A stretch of DNA of 64,000 nucleotides from Bremerella sp. JC817 (GCF_040718835.1 NZ_JBFEFG010000240.1:62001-126000); one strand, 5' to 3'. Shown: positions 45,355 through 54,547, numbered from the stretch's first letter. Notes: generated by a model not told the origin, from the sequence alone. Numbers and translations: made by a program.

Positions 45355-47127
45355 ATGAATTTGAAACCAGAAGAACTCGCCGTCGGCAAGGAAAACTTCA
45401 ACGAAGCTTTGGGGGTCAACCGTCGTGACTTCCTGAAAGGCGTTGTCGCGGCTGGAGCCGTGTCGGGTGCTGGCCTGGGGGCCATGTATTTCGGCTACTC
45501 GAAGGTCAAAGATCCGGTTCGCATCGGTGTCATCGGTACCGGTGACGAAGGTAGCGTGCTGATCGGTGCCTTGAATCCAGAATACGTCGACGTCGTCGCC
45601 ATTTCGGACATTCGTCCTTACAACGTGCATCGTGCCTTCCACGGCGACCATTCGAGCCCAGCGGCCTTGGATGCTCGTAAGGGTTTGATGTCGGTCTACG
45701 ACTGGAAGACCGAAGACGAAGCCAAGAAGCACGTGAAGGTCTATGCAGACTACAAAGAACTGCTCGCCGACCCGAACGTCGAAGCCGTTATTTGTGCTCT
45801 GCCGCTGTTCATCCACAAGCAAGTCGCTATGGATGCCATGGCCGCCGGCAAGCACGTGCTGACCGAGAAGCTGATGGCCCATACGGTCATGCAGTGTAAG
45901 GAAATGGCACGTATGGCCGAGGAACAGAACCTGTACCTCGCCACCGGTCACCAACGTCATTACAGCGTGCTTTACGACAATGCAGTGAACCTGATCCAGT
46001 GGGGCGTGTTGGGTGAAATCCATCACATCCGCGCTCAGTGGCACCGTGGTAATCTGCCAGGTGGCGATAGCTGGCAACAGCCACTGCCAGGCGGCGAAAA
46101 GCTGGCCGATGGCAAGGTAGTCGACGAAATCAAGGCGAGGATGGGTGCCTACAAGAAGCGTGCTGAATCGGAAAGTGATCCAGCACTGAGAGCTCAATAC
46201 AAGGCGTTGTTCGCCCAGTACGAAGCTTGGAACGAAGACCGCAACATCGACCCAACCAAGTACGGTTACAACGACTTCAACATCACCAACCGCCAAGGCG
46301 AAGATCGCAAGATCTCGGCGATGGAAGAACTGTGCCGTTGGCGTTTGTGGGATCGTACCGGTGGTGGTCTGATGGCCGAACTGGGGAGCCACCAGTTGGA
46401 CGCCGCGTCGATCTTCATCAGTGCCCTGCGTAAGGATGGCAAGAAGGCTCATCCACTCGCCGTCAGTGCGACCGGTGGCCGTCACATCTTTGGTTACGAC
46501 CGCGATGCCGACGATCACGTCTACTGCATGTTCGAGTTCCCAGGCAGTGGCTACGACCCCGAATTCCCAGTCGGTTACTACGACAACGTCACCAACTGGC
46601 CGCCTAAGGGCAAGGGTGTTCCTTCGTACGACGAAGATCCACACAAGAAGGTTGTGGTGACCTACTCGTCCATCAACGGTAACGGCTTTGGTGGTTACGG
46701 CGAAGTGGTCATGGGTACCAAGGGTTCGCTCGTCCTGCACAATGAAAAGGACGTCGCTCTCTATAAGAACGGCGTTTCGGCCGACACCAAGCTGAGCGTT
46801 AAGAAAGACGCTGGCGGTCCAACCATGGACACCCAGGCCAGCGGTGGTCAGACGAAGGCAGCTTCGCTCGCCAACGCTGCGACTCAGGGCCCTGTCAGCC
46901 GTGGTTACACCGAAGAGATCGAACACTGGGCTTACTGCATCCGCAACCAAGATGCCGAGAACAAGCCGAAGTGTCATCCAGAAGTTGCCATGGCCGACGC
47001 CGTCATCGCTTTGACCGCACGTCTGGCGATTCAGCGATCGAACCAGGGCAAGGGCAGCTACGTTGCCTTCAAGGAAGAATGGTTCGACGTCCACAACGAC
47101 GCGACGCCAGAGCAAGATCTGGCTTAA
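45355..47127 (+). CDS. Tat-exported Gfo/Idh/MocA-family oxidoreductase
   Basis: 590 residues, well above the usual 330-450. Twin-arginine signal NRRDFLKGVVAAGAVSGAG (Arg23-Arg24), then the Rossmann motif GVIGTGDEG (58-66) and ALPLFIHKQVAMDAMAAGKHVLTEKLMA, where EKL replaces the usual EKP. Extra segments of about 60-80 residues lie in the C-terminal half (near 255-330 and 400-450). Such proteins are very abundant in planctomycetes and some are thought to act in the periplasm on sugars or inositols. It sits between a DoxX-like gene and a TIM-barrel isomerase gene. A good terminator follows. Confidence 0.88.
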   Translation: MNLKPEELAVGKENFNEALGVNRRDFLKGVVAAGAVSGAGLGAMYFGYSKVKDPVRIGVIGTGDEGSVLIGALNPEYVDVVAISDIRPYNVHRAFHGDHSSPAALDARKGLMSVYDWKTEDEAKKHVKVYADYKELLADPNVEAVICALPLFIHKQVAMDAMAAGKHVLTEKLMAHTVMQCKEMARMAEEQNLYLATGHQRHYSVLYDNAVNLIQWGVLGEIHHIRAQWHRGNLPGGDSWQQPLPGGEKLADGKVVDEIKARMGAYKKRAESESDPALRAQYKALFAQYEAWNEDRNIDPTKYGYNDFNITNRQGEDRKISAMEELCRWRLWDRTGGGLMAELGSHQLDAASIFISALRKDGKKAHPLAVSATGGRHIFGYDRDADDHVYCMFEFPGSGYDPEFPVGYYDNVTNWPPKGKGVPSYDEDPHKKVVVTYSSINGNGFGGYGEVVMGTKGSLVLHNEKDVALYKNGVSADTKLSVKKDAGGPTMDTQASGGQTKAASLANAATQGPVSRGYTEEIEHWAYCIRNQDAENKPKCHPEVAMADAVIALTARLAIQRSNQGKGSYVAFKEEWFDVHNDATPEQDLA

Positions 47128-47158
47128 TTGCCATCGCTTCCCAAGCTTAAAAAAAACG

Positions 47159-47194
47159 AAAAGGCTCAGTGAATTACTAACTGGGCCTTTTTTC
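47159..47194 (+). terminator. Terminator after the oxidoreductase gene
   Basis: AAAGGCTCAGT (47160-47170) pairs with ACTGGGCCTTT (47180-47190) with one G-U pair and a 9-base loop, followed by six T. It would separate this gene from the isomerase gene at 47290. Confidence 0.8.
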
Positions 47195-47289
47195 ATGGAT
47201 GGGTCGCGACGCACGGTTGCGACCGGTCCAGCGGCGGTTTAAATTCCGCTTCTGCGAATTCTTTTACCCTGCCTTGAAGGAGATTGACT

Positions 47290-48135
47290 GTGGAACCATG
47301 GGCCATTGGCGTATTCGCCAGTATCGATGCCGGACTTGGAGTAAACCTGGATGTGGCCCAGGAGTTGGGTATCAAAACGATCCAACTGCACGCTCCCCAT
47401 CAATCGTCGCGTACCCAGGAAAAGGTCGACGCCTTCAAGGCTCGCTTGAATGAACTCGGCATCACGCCAACGGTCGTCTTCGGCGGCTTCGACGGCGAAA
47501 GCTACGCCGACATTCCTACCACGCAAAAGACGGTTGGCCTGGTGCCTCCAGAAACGCGTGCGGCTCGTGTCGCCGAGATGAAAGAGATCGCCGATTTCGC
47601 CAATATGCTCGGCTGCAAGTGCGTTGGCCTGCACATCGGTTTCATCCCGCACGACACCAGCGATCCACAGTACGGCGAAGTTGTCGCGGTGGCTCAAGAG
47701 CTGTGTGATTACTCGGCCAAGATGGGCCAGAATGTTCACCTGGAAACCGGACAGGAATCTGCCGATGGCCTGCTGCAGTTCATCGGTGATGTTGGTCGTG
47801 AGAACCTGAAGGTCAACTTCGACCCTGCCAACATGATTCTGTACGGGACCGGCGAGCCGATCGAAGCGGTTAAGAAGGTTGGTAAGTACCTCGGCAGTGT
47901 GCACTGCAAAGACGCCAAGTGGGCCGCCAACCCAGGCCAGGAATGGGGCCAGGAAGTGCCTCTGGGCGAAGGGGACGTTGGAATGGAAGATTATCTGCGT
48001 GCCCTGAAAGAAGTCGGCTACGATGGTCCTCTGACGATTGAACGCGAGATCCCACAGGAACCGGAGCGTCAAAAAAGCGAAGTCGGCCAGGCCGTCACTT
48101 TGCTCACCGGTCTGAAGACGAAGATCCTCGGCTAA
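47290..48135 (+). CDS. Sugar phosphate isomerase/epimerase (TIM barrel)
   Basis: 281-residue xylose-isomerase-like TIM barrel. Metal-binding candidates are the Glu in LETGQES, Asp in VNFDPANM, His in GSVHCKDAKW and the C-terminal Glu in LTIEREI, which match the family's divalent-metal site. Related proteins isomerise or epimerise inositol and keto-sugars. A GTG start at 47290 with AAGGAG nine bases upstream fits better than the TTG at 47284. The 3' end overlaps the convergent small membrane gene by 32 bases. Confidence 0.88.
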   Translation: MEPWAIGVFASIDAGLGVNLDVAQELGIKTIQLHAPHQSSRTQEKVDAFKARLNELGITPTVVFGGFDGESYADIPTTQKTVGLVPPETRAARVAEMKEIADFANMLGCKCVGLHIGFIPHDTSDPQYGEVVAVAQELCDYSAKMGQNVHLETGQESADGLLQFIGDVGRENLKVNFDPANMILYGTGEPIEAVKKVGKYLGSVHCKDAKWAANPGQEWGQEVPLGEGDVGMEDYLRALKEVGYDGPLTIEREIPQEPERQKSEVGQAVTLLTGLKTKILG

Positions 48136-48448
48136 TCGAGTTGGCCTGTTTGGCAGGCCGTGGTCGCAAAAACCAGATCAAAATTAAAAGCGGGATCACA
48201 ATGATCGCCGCTTTTTTTAATACCAAGATGGCCAGCACCGAGCCGATGCCGATGGTCGCCAACCAGATCGGCAGCTTGCTGATTTGTGGGAACGCCAGCC
48301 AGACGACCGCCATCACCACGCCAATCCGCAGCAGAGCGGCCTGAAACGGTCCCAGATTCGACGTTTCGCCTCCCAAGAGCCACATTCCGCCCGCCAGCCC
48401 TAGCGTCAACAGCGCGACGATACCGATTTGTGATCGTTTCGAGAGCAT
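48104..48448 (-). CDS. Small membrane protein, unknown
   Basis: 114 residues, almost entirely hydrophobic: segments at about 8-27, 34-53 and 58-95 (the last probably two helices), then a basic, Ser-rich tail. No family is recognised and no motif stands out. The ribosome site before the ATG is weak. It overlaps the 3' end of the isomerase gene on the opposite strand by 32 bases. It precedes the long minus-strand operon but is downstream of its end, so it could be read by run-through from it. Confidence 0.6.
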   Translation of the reverse strand: MLSKRSQIGIVALLTLGLAGGMWLLGGETSNLGPFQAALLRIGVVMAVVWLAFPQISKLPIWLATIGIGSVLAILVLKKAAIIVIPLLILIWFLRPRPAKQANSISRGSSSSDR

Positions 48449-48511
48449 GGGGCCAGTGCGGATTCAGGGAGGAAGAACGAGGCGGGGTGGCGTAGCTCGA
48501 TCGCCGGGCGG

Positions 48512-50470
48512 TTAGATACGATCGAGCGTGTTCAGCCAGTTGGCCAGCATCTTGATTTCGGCCGGCGAGAGCTTGGTAGCTTCTTTGCTGGTCAGTTCTG
48601 ACTCGATGACCGGGTACTTCATCTTCTGCAGAGCTTCGACTTGGCTCTTCAAGGCCTTGGCAGAATCAGATTCGGCTGCTGCCATGAAGACGATTTCCAG
48701 TTGGTCGAGCGGTTCGTTGTCTGGAATGTTGGTGCCGCGTGGAATGCCAGCTTCGATGGCGACCGAACCGTTCTGCACGTCGCGGTTCTCGAAGCCATGA
48801 ATCAGGGCCAAGGCCCCGCCGGACTTGCCACCCAGAACAATCGTGCGGTTGGCGTCGATTGGGTAGTTGTCTCGCACCCGATCAATCATCTTGCGAACAA
48901 CCGAAGCTTCCGGGCGCGTCCAACGCGAGTCGTTGGCAGGCGAAACCTCGAGGACGGCGAAACCAAACGCCTCGGCTTCTTCCTTCCAACTGTCTCGCTG
49001 CGGCTCGAATTTGAACTCGGCATCGTTCAGCAGCACAACCAGGCCTAGCGAAGGGAGCTTCTTGGCGATCTCAGGCACAAATAGCTTGGCGGCATTCTTT
49101 TCTTCGGCGAGTTGGAATTCGCTTTCCCCGGTGACCACCCCTTCCTGGGCCTCGGCATCTGCGGCGGCCGTTTGGGGCGGAGCGTCGCTTAAGAATTTCG
49201 ACGGCACACTCTTGGGAGTCACCTCGATTGTTTCTTCCTTGCCATCCCGCAGAACGACCAACTCGTGGGCGACTTCGGGTTCGGCCGTGGCGACTGCCGT
49301 CCGAAGCGAGAGTGGTGTCGAGATCTCGGCATCGTCGTACTTCACAATCTGATCGCCAGCCTTCAGTCCGGCGGTCGCTGCTGCCGTGTCGCCGAACACA
49401 TGGTAAACGATGGCAACGTCACTTTGATTGCGATCGAGCAGCACACCTAGCAGCGGGCGATCGTAGGGAATCAGTTCGGCTGCCAAGGTCACGCTCAGGT
49501 CGAGCGTTTCTTCGCCACGTTTCACTTTGAAGTCGATCGTATCGCCTGCATACGCTACGCCCAGAATGTGTTTCAGTTGAGCCTGACGTTCGATTGGAAG
49601 GCCGTTCGCACCGACCAGAATGTCTTTCTCTTGAATACCAGCGACCTGAGCAGGGCTGTTGTAGCGAACCGCCGCGATCTCGGCCTGATCGGCGACGATG
49701 TCGTTCCCTTTCAGGTTGATCCCCAGCAGGCCTGGTTTCAGGTCGGTGCCTTCTTTCAGCGTGTCGACACGCTGCAGAATTTCGGCCAGCGGGACCGCAA
49801 AGCCAATCCCGGAGTCGTACCATTCTGCGCCGCCAGTGGTGCCAGGATCTTGCGGGGAAAGAGGCGTCAGGATACCGATCACGTGGCCATGAATATCGAT
49901 CAGCGGACCGCCATAGTTATTCGGCGAGATTTTGGCATCGGTCTGCACCGCCTTGCCCCACACGCGATGGGTGGCGCTGACGATCCCGACCGAGACCGAG
50001 GGAGAATCGGCGGCGAACGTTTTGCCTAAAGCAATCGCCCATTGCCCTGGCCGCAACTCGGTACGTTCGGTCGTTTCAGGCACTGGCAGTTCCATTTCGG
50101 TCTCGACCTTTAGCAAGGCGAGGTTCCGACTGGTGTCTTTTGCGATCAGTTTCGCGGCGACGCGTTTGCCATTGGGCAACGTCACCAGGATGCCGCTGGG
50201 CTGCTGGATGAACCCGATGTAGCTCGAAATGATAAAGCCGTCGGGCGAGATGATCGTGCCGCTGGTTCGGCTGGCACCTTCCAGCGGTCCGCCACCTTCG
50301 ACCAGGCCGCCAACCGTTTCGATCTGGACGACGCTATCGGCGACCTTATCGACGGCGTTTTTAATGGCGACCTGTTCCGCGACATTCACTTCCTGAGCGG
50401 ACAGCGGAGCGAGAACCAGGCAAACGCTTTGCACGATTGCGAGTGTCAGGATGGAGAGCGACTTCGACAT
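48512..50470 (-). CDS. HtrA-like pseudoprotease with two PDZ domains and a C-terminal hydrolase-like domain
   Basis: 652-residue exported protein (signal 1-25). A trypsin-like HtrA fold spans about 30-220, but all three catalytic positions are lost: the His region reads ISSYIGF (82-88), the Asp region has Asn116 (SRNLALLKV), and the Ser motif reads NNYGGPL with Tyr186. Two PDZ domains follow (about 250-340 and 345-425). The C-terminal 170 residues contain GGKSGGALALIHGFE, a nucleophile-elbow-like sequence of alpha/beta hydrolases. It cannot be an active serine protease; a binding or scaffold role, or activity of the C-terminal domain, is inferred. The start overlaps the previous stop as TAATG. 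Confidence 0.85.
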   Translation of the reverse strand: MSKSLSILTLAIVQSVCLVLAPLSAQEVNVAEQVAIKNAVDKVADSVVQIETVGGLVEGGGPLEGASRTSGTIISPDGFIISSYIGFIQQPSGILVTLPNGKRVAAKLIAKDTSRNLALLKVETEMELPVPETTERTELRPGQWAIALGKTFAADSPSVSVGIVSATHRVWGKAVQTDAKISPNNYGGPLIDIHGHVIGILTPLSPQDPGTTGGAEWYDSGIGFAVPLAEILQRVDTLKEGTDLKPGLLGINLKGNDIVADQAEIAAVRYNSPAQVAGIQEKDILVGANGLPIERQAQLKHILGVAYAGDTIDFKVKRGEETLDLSVTLAAELIPYDRPLLGVLLDRNQSDVAIVYHVFGDTAAATAGLKAGDQIVKYDDAEISTPLSLRTAVATAEPEVAHELVVLRDGKEETIEVTPKSVPSKFLSDAPPQTAAADAEAQEGVVTGESEFQLAEEKNAAKLFVPEIAKKLPSLGLVVLLNDAEFKFEPQRDSWKEEAEAFGFAVLEVSPANDSRWTRPEASVVRKMIDRVRDNYPIDANRTIVLGGKSGGALALIHGFENRDVQNGSVAIEAGIPRGTNIPDNEPLDQLEIVFMAAAESDSAKALKSQVEALQKMKYPVIESELTSKEATKLSPAEIKMLANWLNTLDRI

Positions 50471-51495
50471 TATTGCAATTCGTTGAGAGTGAGTTCGACC
50501 AGTTGTCCGTCCCGTAAAACGGTCAAAGAAACGATGTCGTCCCGATCCATGTAGCTAAGCTTTTCGATCAACGCCTTCTGGGACGGAATGAGCGTTCCAT
50601 CGGCGTACAAAATCAAGTCGTCAGGCTGCAGCTTGGCCGATTCCGCCAGCGAACCTTTCTCGATGCGTTCGACGTAAGGTGGCGTCTTGTCGAGAACATC
50701 GGGCACCAGCACCAAACCGGCATGCTTCAAGGTGAGCGGCGTTAGCGGCTTTTCCATTTCTGGATCGACGATCGGACGCGAGCGGCCAGCCAGAAGGTCT
50801 TCGATTGGTTCGCGAAGCTGAGCAATCGGAATGGCATAGTTCAGCCAGATGTCGTTTCGCGAGCTGCGGAGTTCTTTGCCGAGCAGACCGGCGAAGTTGC
50901 CTTGTTGATCAGTCAGCACGCCACCGGCGGCACCTGGGTTGTTGACGATCGCGTCGACAATCAGCACTGGGCCATGATAGGCGGAAGGAAACGCACTGCG
51001 GCGAGCTTCCAGGGGCGTCACGGCGGAAACATAACCGCTGAGAACGCTGGCCGCTTCATCACCCGCTGCGATACCAAACAGGTTACTAAAGGAAAGGATA
51101 CGATCGCCTGCTTGCGGCGAGACCCCTTCGTCGAGGTTGAAATAAGGCAGGTTCTGGGCATCGATCTTCAGCAGGGCAATGCCGAAGCGAGGATCGGCCG
51201 CGGAAAGTTCCGCCACGAAGTGGCGGCCATCGTCGAGCACAATCGTAATGACGCTGGAATCGAGAACGTAGCTCCATGCCGTCAGGATATGTCCTTCCGG
51301 AGAAATCAGGCTGCCCGACTGATAGGACTCGAGCCCACGCAGCCCCCCTGCCCCGTAGATCTTGACGATCTTCCGCTGGACGTCCTGGGTAACCTCTCGC
51401 AAGGTCGATTCTGCGTTGAGCGAGCCAACAGGCAGTGCGACACAACAGGCCGCGACGATCAGTAGTCCCAGTTTGGCAAACGCGTTCCGTTGCAT
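50470..51495 (-). CDS. HtrA-like pseudoprotease with one PDZ domain
   Basis: 341-residue exported protein (signal at about 1-28). The trypsin-like fold is recognisable (SGSLISPEGHILTAWSYV; YVSAVTP; NNPGAAGGVLTDQQG), but the catalytic His is replaced in the TAWSYV segment, Asp by Gly105 (RFGIALLKI), and Ser by Ala190 (GAAGG instead of GNSGG). One PDZ domain lies at about 255-340. It lies one base after the stop of the active protease gene and is linked to the next gene by TAATG. Probably a non-catalytic partner in one complex with the neighbouring proteins. Confidence 0.85.
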   Translation of the reverse strand: MQRNAFAKLGLLIVAACCVALPVGSLNAESTLREVTQDVQRKIVKIYGAGGLRGLESYQSGSLISPEGHILTAWSYVLDSSVITIVLDDGRHFVAELSAADPRFGIALLKIDAQNLPYFNLDEGVSPQAGDRILSFSNLFGIAAGDEAASVLSGYVSAVTPLEARRSAFPSAYHGPVLIVDAIVNNPGAAGGVLTDQQGNFAGLLGKELRSSRNDIWLNYAIPIAQLREPIEDLLAGRSRPIVDPEMEKPLTPLTLKHAGLVLVPDVLDKTPPYVERIEKGSLAESAKLQPDDLILYADGTLIPSQKALIEKLSYMDRDDIVSLTVLRDGQLVELTLNELQ

Positions 51496-51496
51496 C

Positions 51497-53296
51497 TTAG
51501 GCCCCCTTCTCGCTGGCTGGCTTGTTGTCTTTCGGGGCGACGGTCCATTTCTTGATCGTCACGATATCGAAAGGATCGTCGCCAAAGCGAACGACCATCC
51601 GATGTGGCAACGTGTAGCCATCCGATTCGCGGTAGTCGCTGAACTCGATCTCGCACGGATCGGAGTCCGATTCCGGGAACATCTCCAGCACCATCAGTTG
51701 GCCAGTCTTCTGATCGAAGTAGGCTCGTATTTCCAACGCATCGTACAGGCCGACCAGAACATCGTACTGCACGTCGAAATCACGTCGTGGTGCGGTGCCC
51801 AGGTAATAGACTTCGCCGAAGGTCTCGAACTTTTCTTTCAGCAGACGCTTCCAGGTGTAAAGCGTCAGGAACAAACCGCCACTACCGGCAGGTTCCAGTT
51901 TCTGAGTCAGGTCGCCGGTCATTTCCAGGTTGTGATTCACCCCGGCCATCTTGCCTTCGACGGTCATCGGGCCGATGTGGATGGTGCCGCTGTCGTTATC
52001 GACCAGCGTATATTCCATCGACCAGGTCTCGCCAGACTGGGCCCAATCGCCCAAAGCATCCAACGCCTTGCGTAATCGCTGCTGATGGGCTTCGTTGAAC
52101 TGATAGTTGGCGTAGCCCGTCTTTTCGGCGTGCAGGTGCTTCCACTCTTCAGGCGGCTTCGCTTCTTCGGTTCCAGGATGCCCGGGCGGCTTCGTCGGAC
52201 GATTTGGCTTATCGTCTCCCTCTTTCTCTTCGCCTTCCTTCGGAGCCGGAGATTCTTCCGGGCTTGGCGGAATCGGAGCGTTGCCCGACTTCTCGAGCAG
52301 TTCCCTTCTAGAGTGAACGCCTGCCAGACGAACGACCGTATCGAAGCGTTTTCCTTCGCGGCGGTACGAAAGCGGAATGCTCCAGCCTCGTGGATAGATA
52401 CCCAGGATGTTTTTGAAACCGTTGACGGTCGTGATCTCGCGATTGCCGAAGCTAACGATCTCGTCACCGTAACGGAGCCCGCGTCGATAGGCATCGGACG
52501 AGGAAAGAATGTTCGTGACGACGACGCGGCCCTCGGTGTCGGTGCTGACGGTCGCGCCCAGCGTGGCATGGTCGACGATGCGGCCACTCTTCAAATAACC
52601 AAGGAAGTTCATCACTTGGTTGATCGAGATGGCGTAGCCGACGCCGACGTTCACGCGGCCACGTTTTTCAAACGAACCACGGCCATTGATGCCGATGAGT
52701 TGGCCCTTGTCGTTGAACAGCGGTCCGCCAGAGTTGCCCGGATTGATGGCCGCATTGGTCTGGATACAGTCGGTGTATTCCAGCAGTGTGCCGGCCGGGT
52801 ATTGGTAACGATGCACGCCCGAGACAATGCCCCAGGTCACCGTTGGCTGCAGATCAGTCGCCAGCAGAAAGGGGTTGCCGACGGCGAAGCACCAGTCGCC
52901 TGCTTGAACGGAGTTGCTATCGACGATTTCGGCTGCGGGAAAGTCGTCTCGACCGAGTAGCTTGATCACGGCAACGTCGCCGACAGGATCGACACCGACG
53001 ATCACGGCGTCGTACACCTTGCCGCCATCTTCCGGCATGCTGCACTTCATGAAGTTGCCAGCCGGATCGGCGACGTGAAAGTTGGTAACCGCATAGCCAT
53101 CGGGGCTGATGATCACGCCACTACCGCCACCTGCCGCACCTGCGAAGACCGAGATCGTCGAAGCGGAAGCTTTGGCGACGGCGTCGATACGAGCCTGTTC
53201 GGCCTTCAGGACGACGTCCATCTCGGCGGCCTCGGCATGCAGCCAAGGCAACGAAGCGAGAGTCAGGCAGATTAATAGTTGGGTAACGCGATGCAT
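51497..53296 (-). CDS. HtrA-like serine protease with PDZ domain (intact triad)
   Basis: 599-residue exported protease (signal about 1-23). Triad complete: His74 (VTNFHV), Asp107 (GDVAVIKL), Ser189 (NPGNSGGPL). A PDZ domain lies at about 245-330. Then comes a Pro/Glu/Lys-rich linker (about 340-385) and a C-terminal domain of about 190 residues rich in beta strands (MEYTLVDNDSGTIHIG...DVQYDVLVGLYDALEIRAYF), not seen in ordinary DegP/HtrA. AGAGAATCC precedes the ATG. It would cleave misfolded or specific envelope proteins, with the two inactive paralogues encoded immediately downstream. Confidence 0.9.
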   Translation of the reverse strand: MHRVTQLLICLTLASLPWLHAEAAEMDVVLKAEQARIDAVAKASASTISVFAGAAGGGSGVIISPDGYAVTNFHVADPAGNFMKCSMPEDGGKVYDAVIVGVDPVGDVAVIKLLGRDDFPAAEIVDSNSVQAGDWCFAVGNPFLLATDLQPTVTWGIVSGVHRYQYPAGTLLEYTDCIQTNAAINPGNSGGPLFNDKGQLIGINGRGSFEKRGRVNVGVGYAISINQVMNFLGYLKSGRIVDHATLGATVSTDTEGRVVVTNILSSSDAYRRGLRYGDEIVSFGNREITTVNGFKNILGIYPRGWSIPLSYRREGKRFDTVVRLAGVHSRRELLEKSGNAPIPPSPEESPAPKEGEEKEGDDKPNRPTKPPGHPGTEEAKPPEEWKHLHAEKTGYANYQFNEAHQQRLRKALDALGDWAQSGETWSMEYTLVDNDSGTIHIGPMTVEGKMAGVNHNLEMTGDLTQKLEPAGSGGLFLTLYTWKRLLKEKFETFGEVYYLGTAPRRDFDVQYDVLVGLYDALEIRAYFDQKTGQLMVLEMFPESDSDPCEIEFSDYRESDGYTLPHRMVVRFGDDPFDIVTIKKWTVAPKDNKPASEKGA

Positions 53297-53311
53297 GCGG
53301 ATTCTCTTGGA

Positions 53312-54547
53312 TTACTTGATCAGGCGTGCCTGGCAAAGGTGCAGCACGTCGCCCCAATCTTCACCATCTGCCGCATCGACGATGATCTTCATTCGGCGAA
53401 CGCCTGAGATATTCAATGCAATGTCTTCCGGCTGAGTGTCGCCGGAGAATTCTTTCTCGAACAAAATCTTCTGGTCGCCCACGATCTGCAGCTTGGCCGT
53501 GCACGAACCGAGGCTGGCCGGGTCGATCCCGACTCGCATCTGAAGCTGGCGGAACCCGGTTGGCAGGTCGTACAGCAGTTCCGAAGTCGCGTGGACGGCC
53601 ATGCCGCGGGAATAAGCGACCGGCTCGCCATCCTCTTCCAGCGTCAACGTCGTGCCGCGGAACGAGGTGTTCATCTTCGGAGCATATACCATCGCGAAGT
53701 CATCGATCGCGATGCCTGACTGCAGAACCGAAGTCCACGTGACGCGGGCCGGCTTCATTTCGTCAAGGAATTGAATGTTGCCAGCAGCAAAGTCTAGCTT
53801 GGTAATCTGGTCGAAGGCGACCGGGATTTCGGTTCCGGTCAGCGTGGTGACCTGGGTATGACCGTTGTTGAGCTGGACCGAACGGGCCAACAGCTTCGAG
53901 CGATCGTTCAGTTCGACCAGGCAAAGTGGCGATGGAAACGTCCGTGCCCCACGCTGATAGAACAGCAGGCCGTACAGCTTCGACAAATCGACCGTTGTGG
54001 TCAGGTCGTCGAGTTGGATCTTCACTCCTTTGGAAGAGACGCCGTGGATGACCACTTCCTGAATGGTGAGGTCCCCTTCGCGTATCAGCACGATTGCGTC
54101 GGCTCCGGTGTACTCGCTGACGATCTCGTACCACCGCTGCTTGAAAGGGTCGTCGTCCGCCAGGCTGGCATCGGCTTCGGGGTGCAGAAAGCGGATGCCT
54201 TTCATGGCACTCTTGCCGAGTGAGATCTTATTGCCGCCGGGCGATTTGAGATCGGCCGTGCGAGAAGAAATGTTCAGGTTCGCAATCAGAAGCTGCGAGC
54301 CATCCGCCAGCGAAACATCGAAGACAGGTGGCGCCTGCGGCTCGAACGGCGCCGGTGAAGTGGGCACCACATTGATGATGTCTTTGGTTGAAAGCGTGCT
54401 GGAAGTTCCATCGGCCAAGCCCAACGAAATGGAATCGGCCGTCATCTGAACCAGGTTGCCTTCAGTTTTGGATCCATCCAATTGCTGCACCTCGACCGCA
54501 GGTGGTGCGGCGAGGAGCGAGAGCATGATCAAGCAAAACGTCTTCAT
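53312..54547 (-). CDS. Exported protein with NPCBM-like C-terminal domain
   Basis: 411 residues. Signal peptide (MKTFCLIMLSLLAAPPA), then a repeated small beta motif (VQQLDGSKTEGNLVQMTADS and VSLADGSQLLIANLNI) and at the C-terminus, about 305-411, GMAVHATSELLYDLPTGF...DIALNISGVRRMKIIVDAADG...DVLHLCQARLI, which fits the NPCBM/NEW2 carbohydrate-binding module. No catalytic domain is fused. It lies in the middle of the minus-strand operon, 15 bases before the HtrA protease gene. Likely binds glycans at the cell surface or in the periplasm. Confidence 0.8.
   Translation of the reverse strand: MKTFCLIMLSLLAAPPAVEVQQLDGSKTEGNLVQMTADSISLGLADGTSSTLSTKDIINVVPTSPAPFEPQAPPVFDVSLADGSQLLIANLNISSRTADLKSPGGNKISLGKSAMKGIRFLHPEADASLADDDPFKQRWYEIVSEYTGADAIVLIREGDLTIQEVVIHGVSSKGVKIQLDDLTTTVDLSKLYGLLFYQRGARTFPSPLCLVELNDRSKLLARSVQLNNGHTQVTTLTGTEIPVAFDQITKLDFAAGNIQFLDEMKPARVTWTSVLQSGIAIDDFAMVYAPKMNTSFRGTTLTLEEDGEPVAYSRGMAVHATSELLYDLPTGFRQLQMRVGIDPASLGSCTAKLQIVGDQKILFEKEFSGDTQPEDIALNISGVRRMKIIVDAADGEDWGDVLHLCQARLIK

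Noticed and set aside
45334..47214. Minus-strand open frame of 626 codons opposite the Tat oxidoreductase
   Set aside because: Shadow frame; the plus strand encodes a clear Gfo/Idh/MocA protein with Tat signal.
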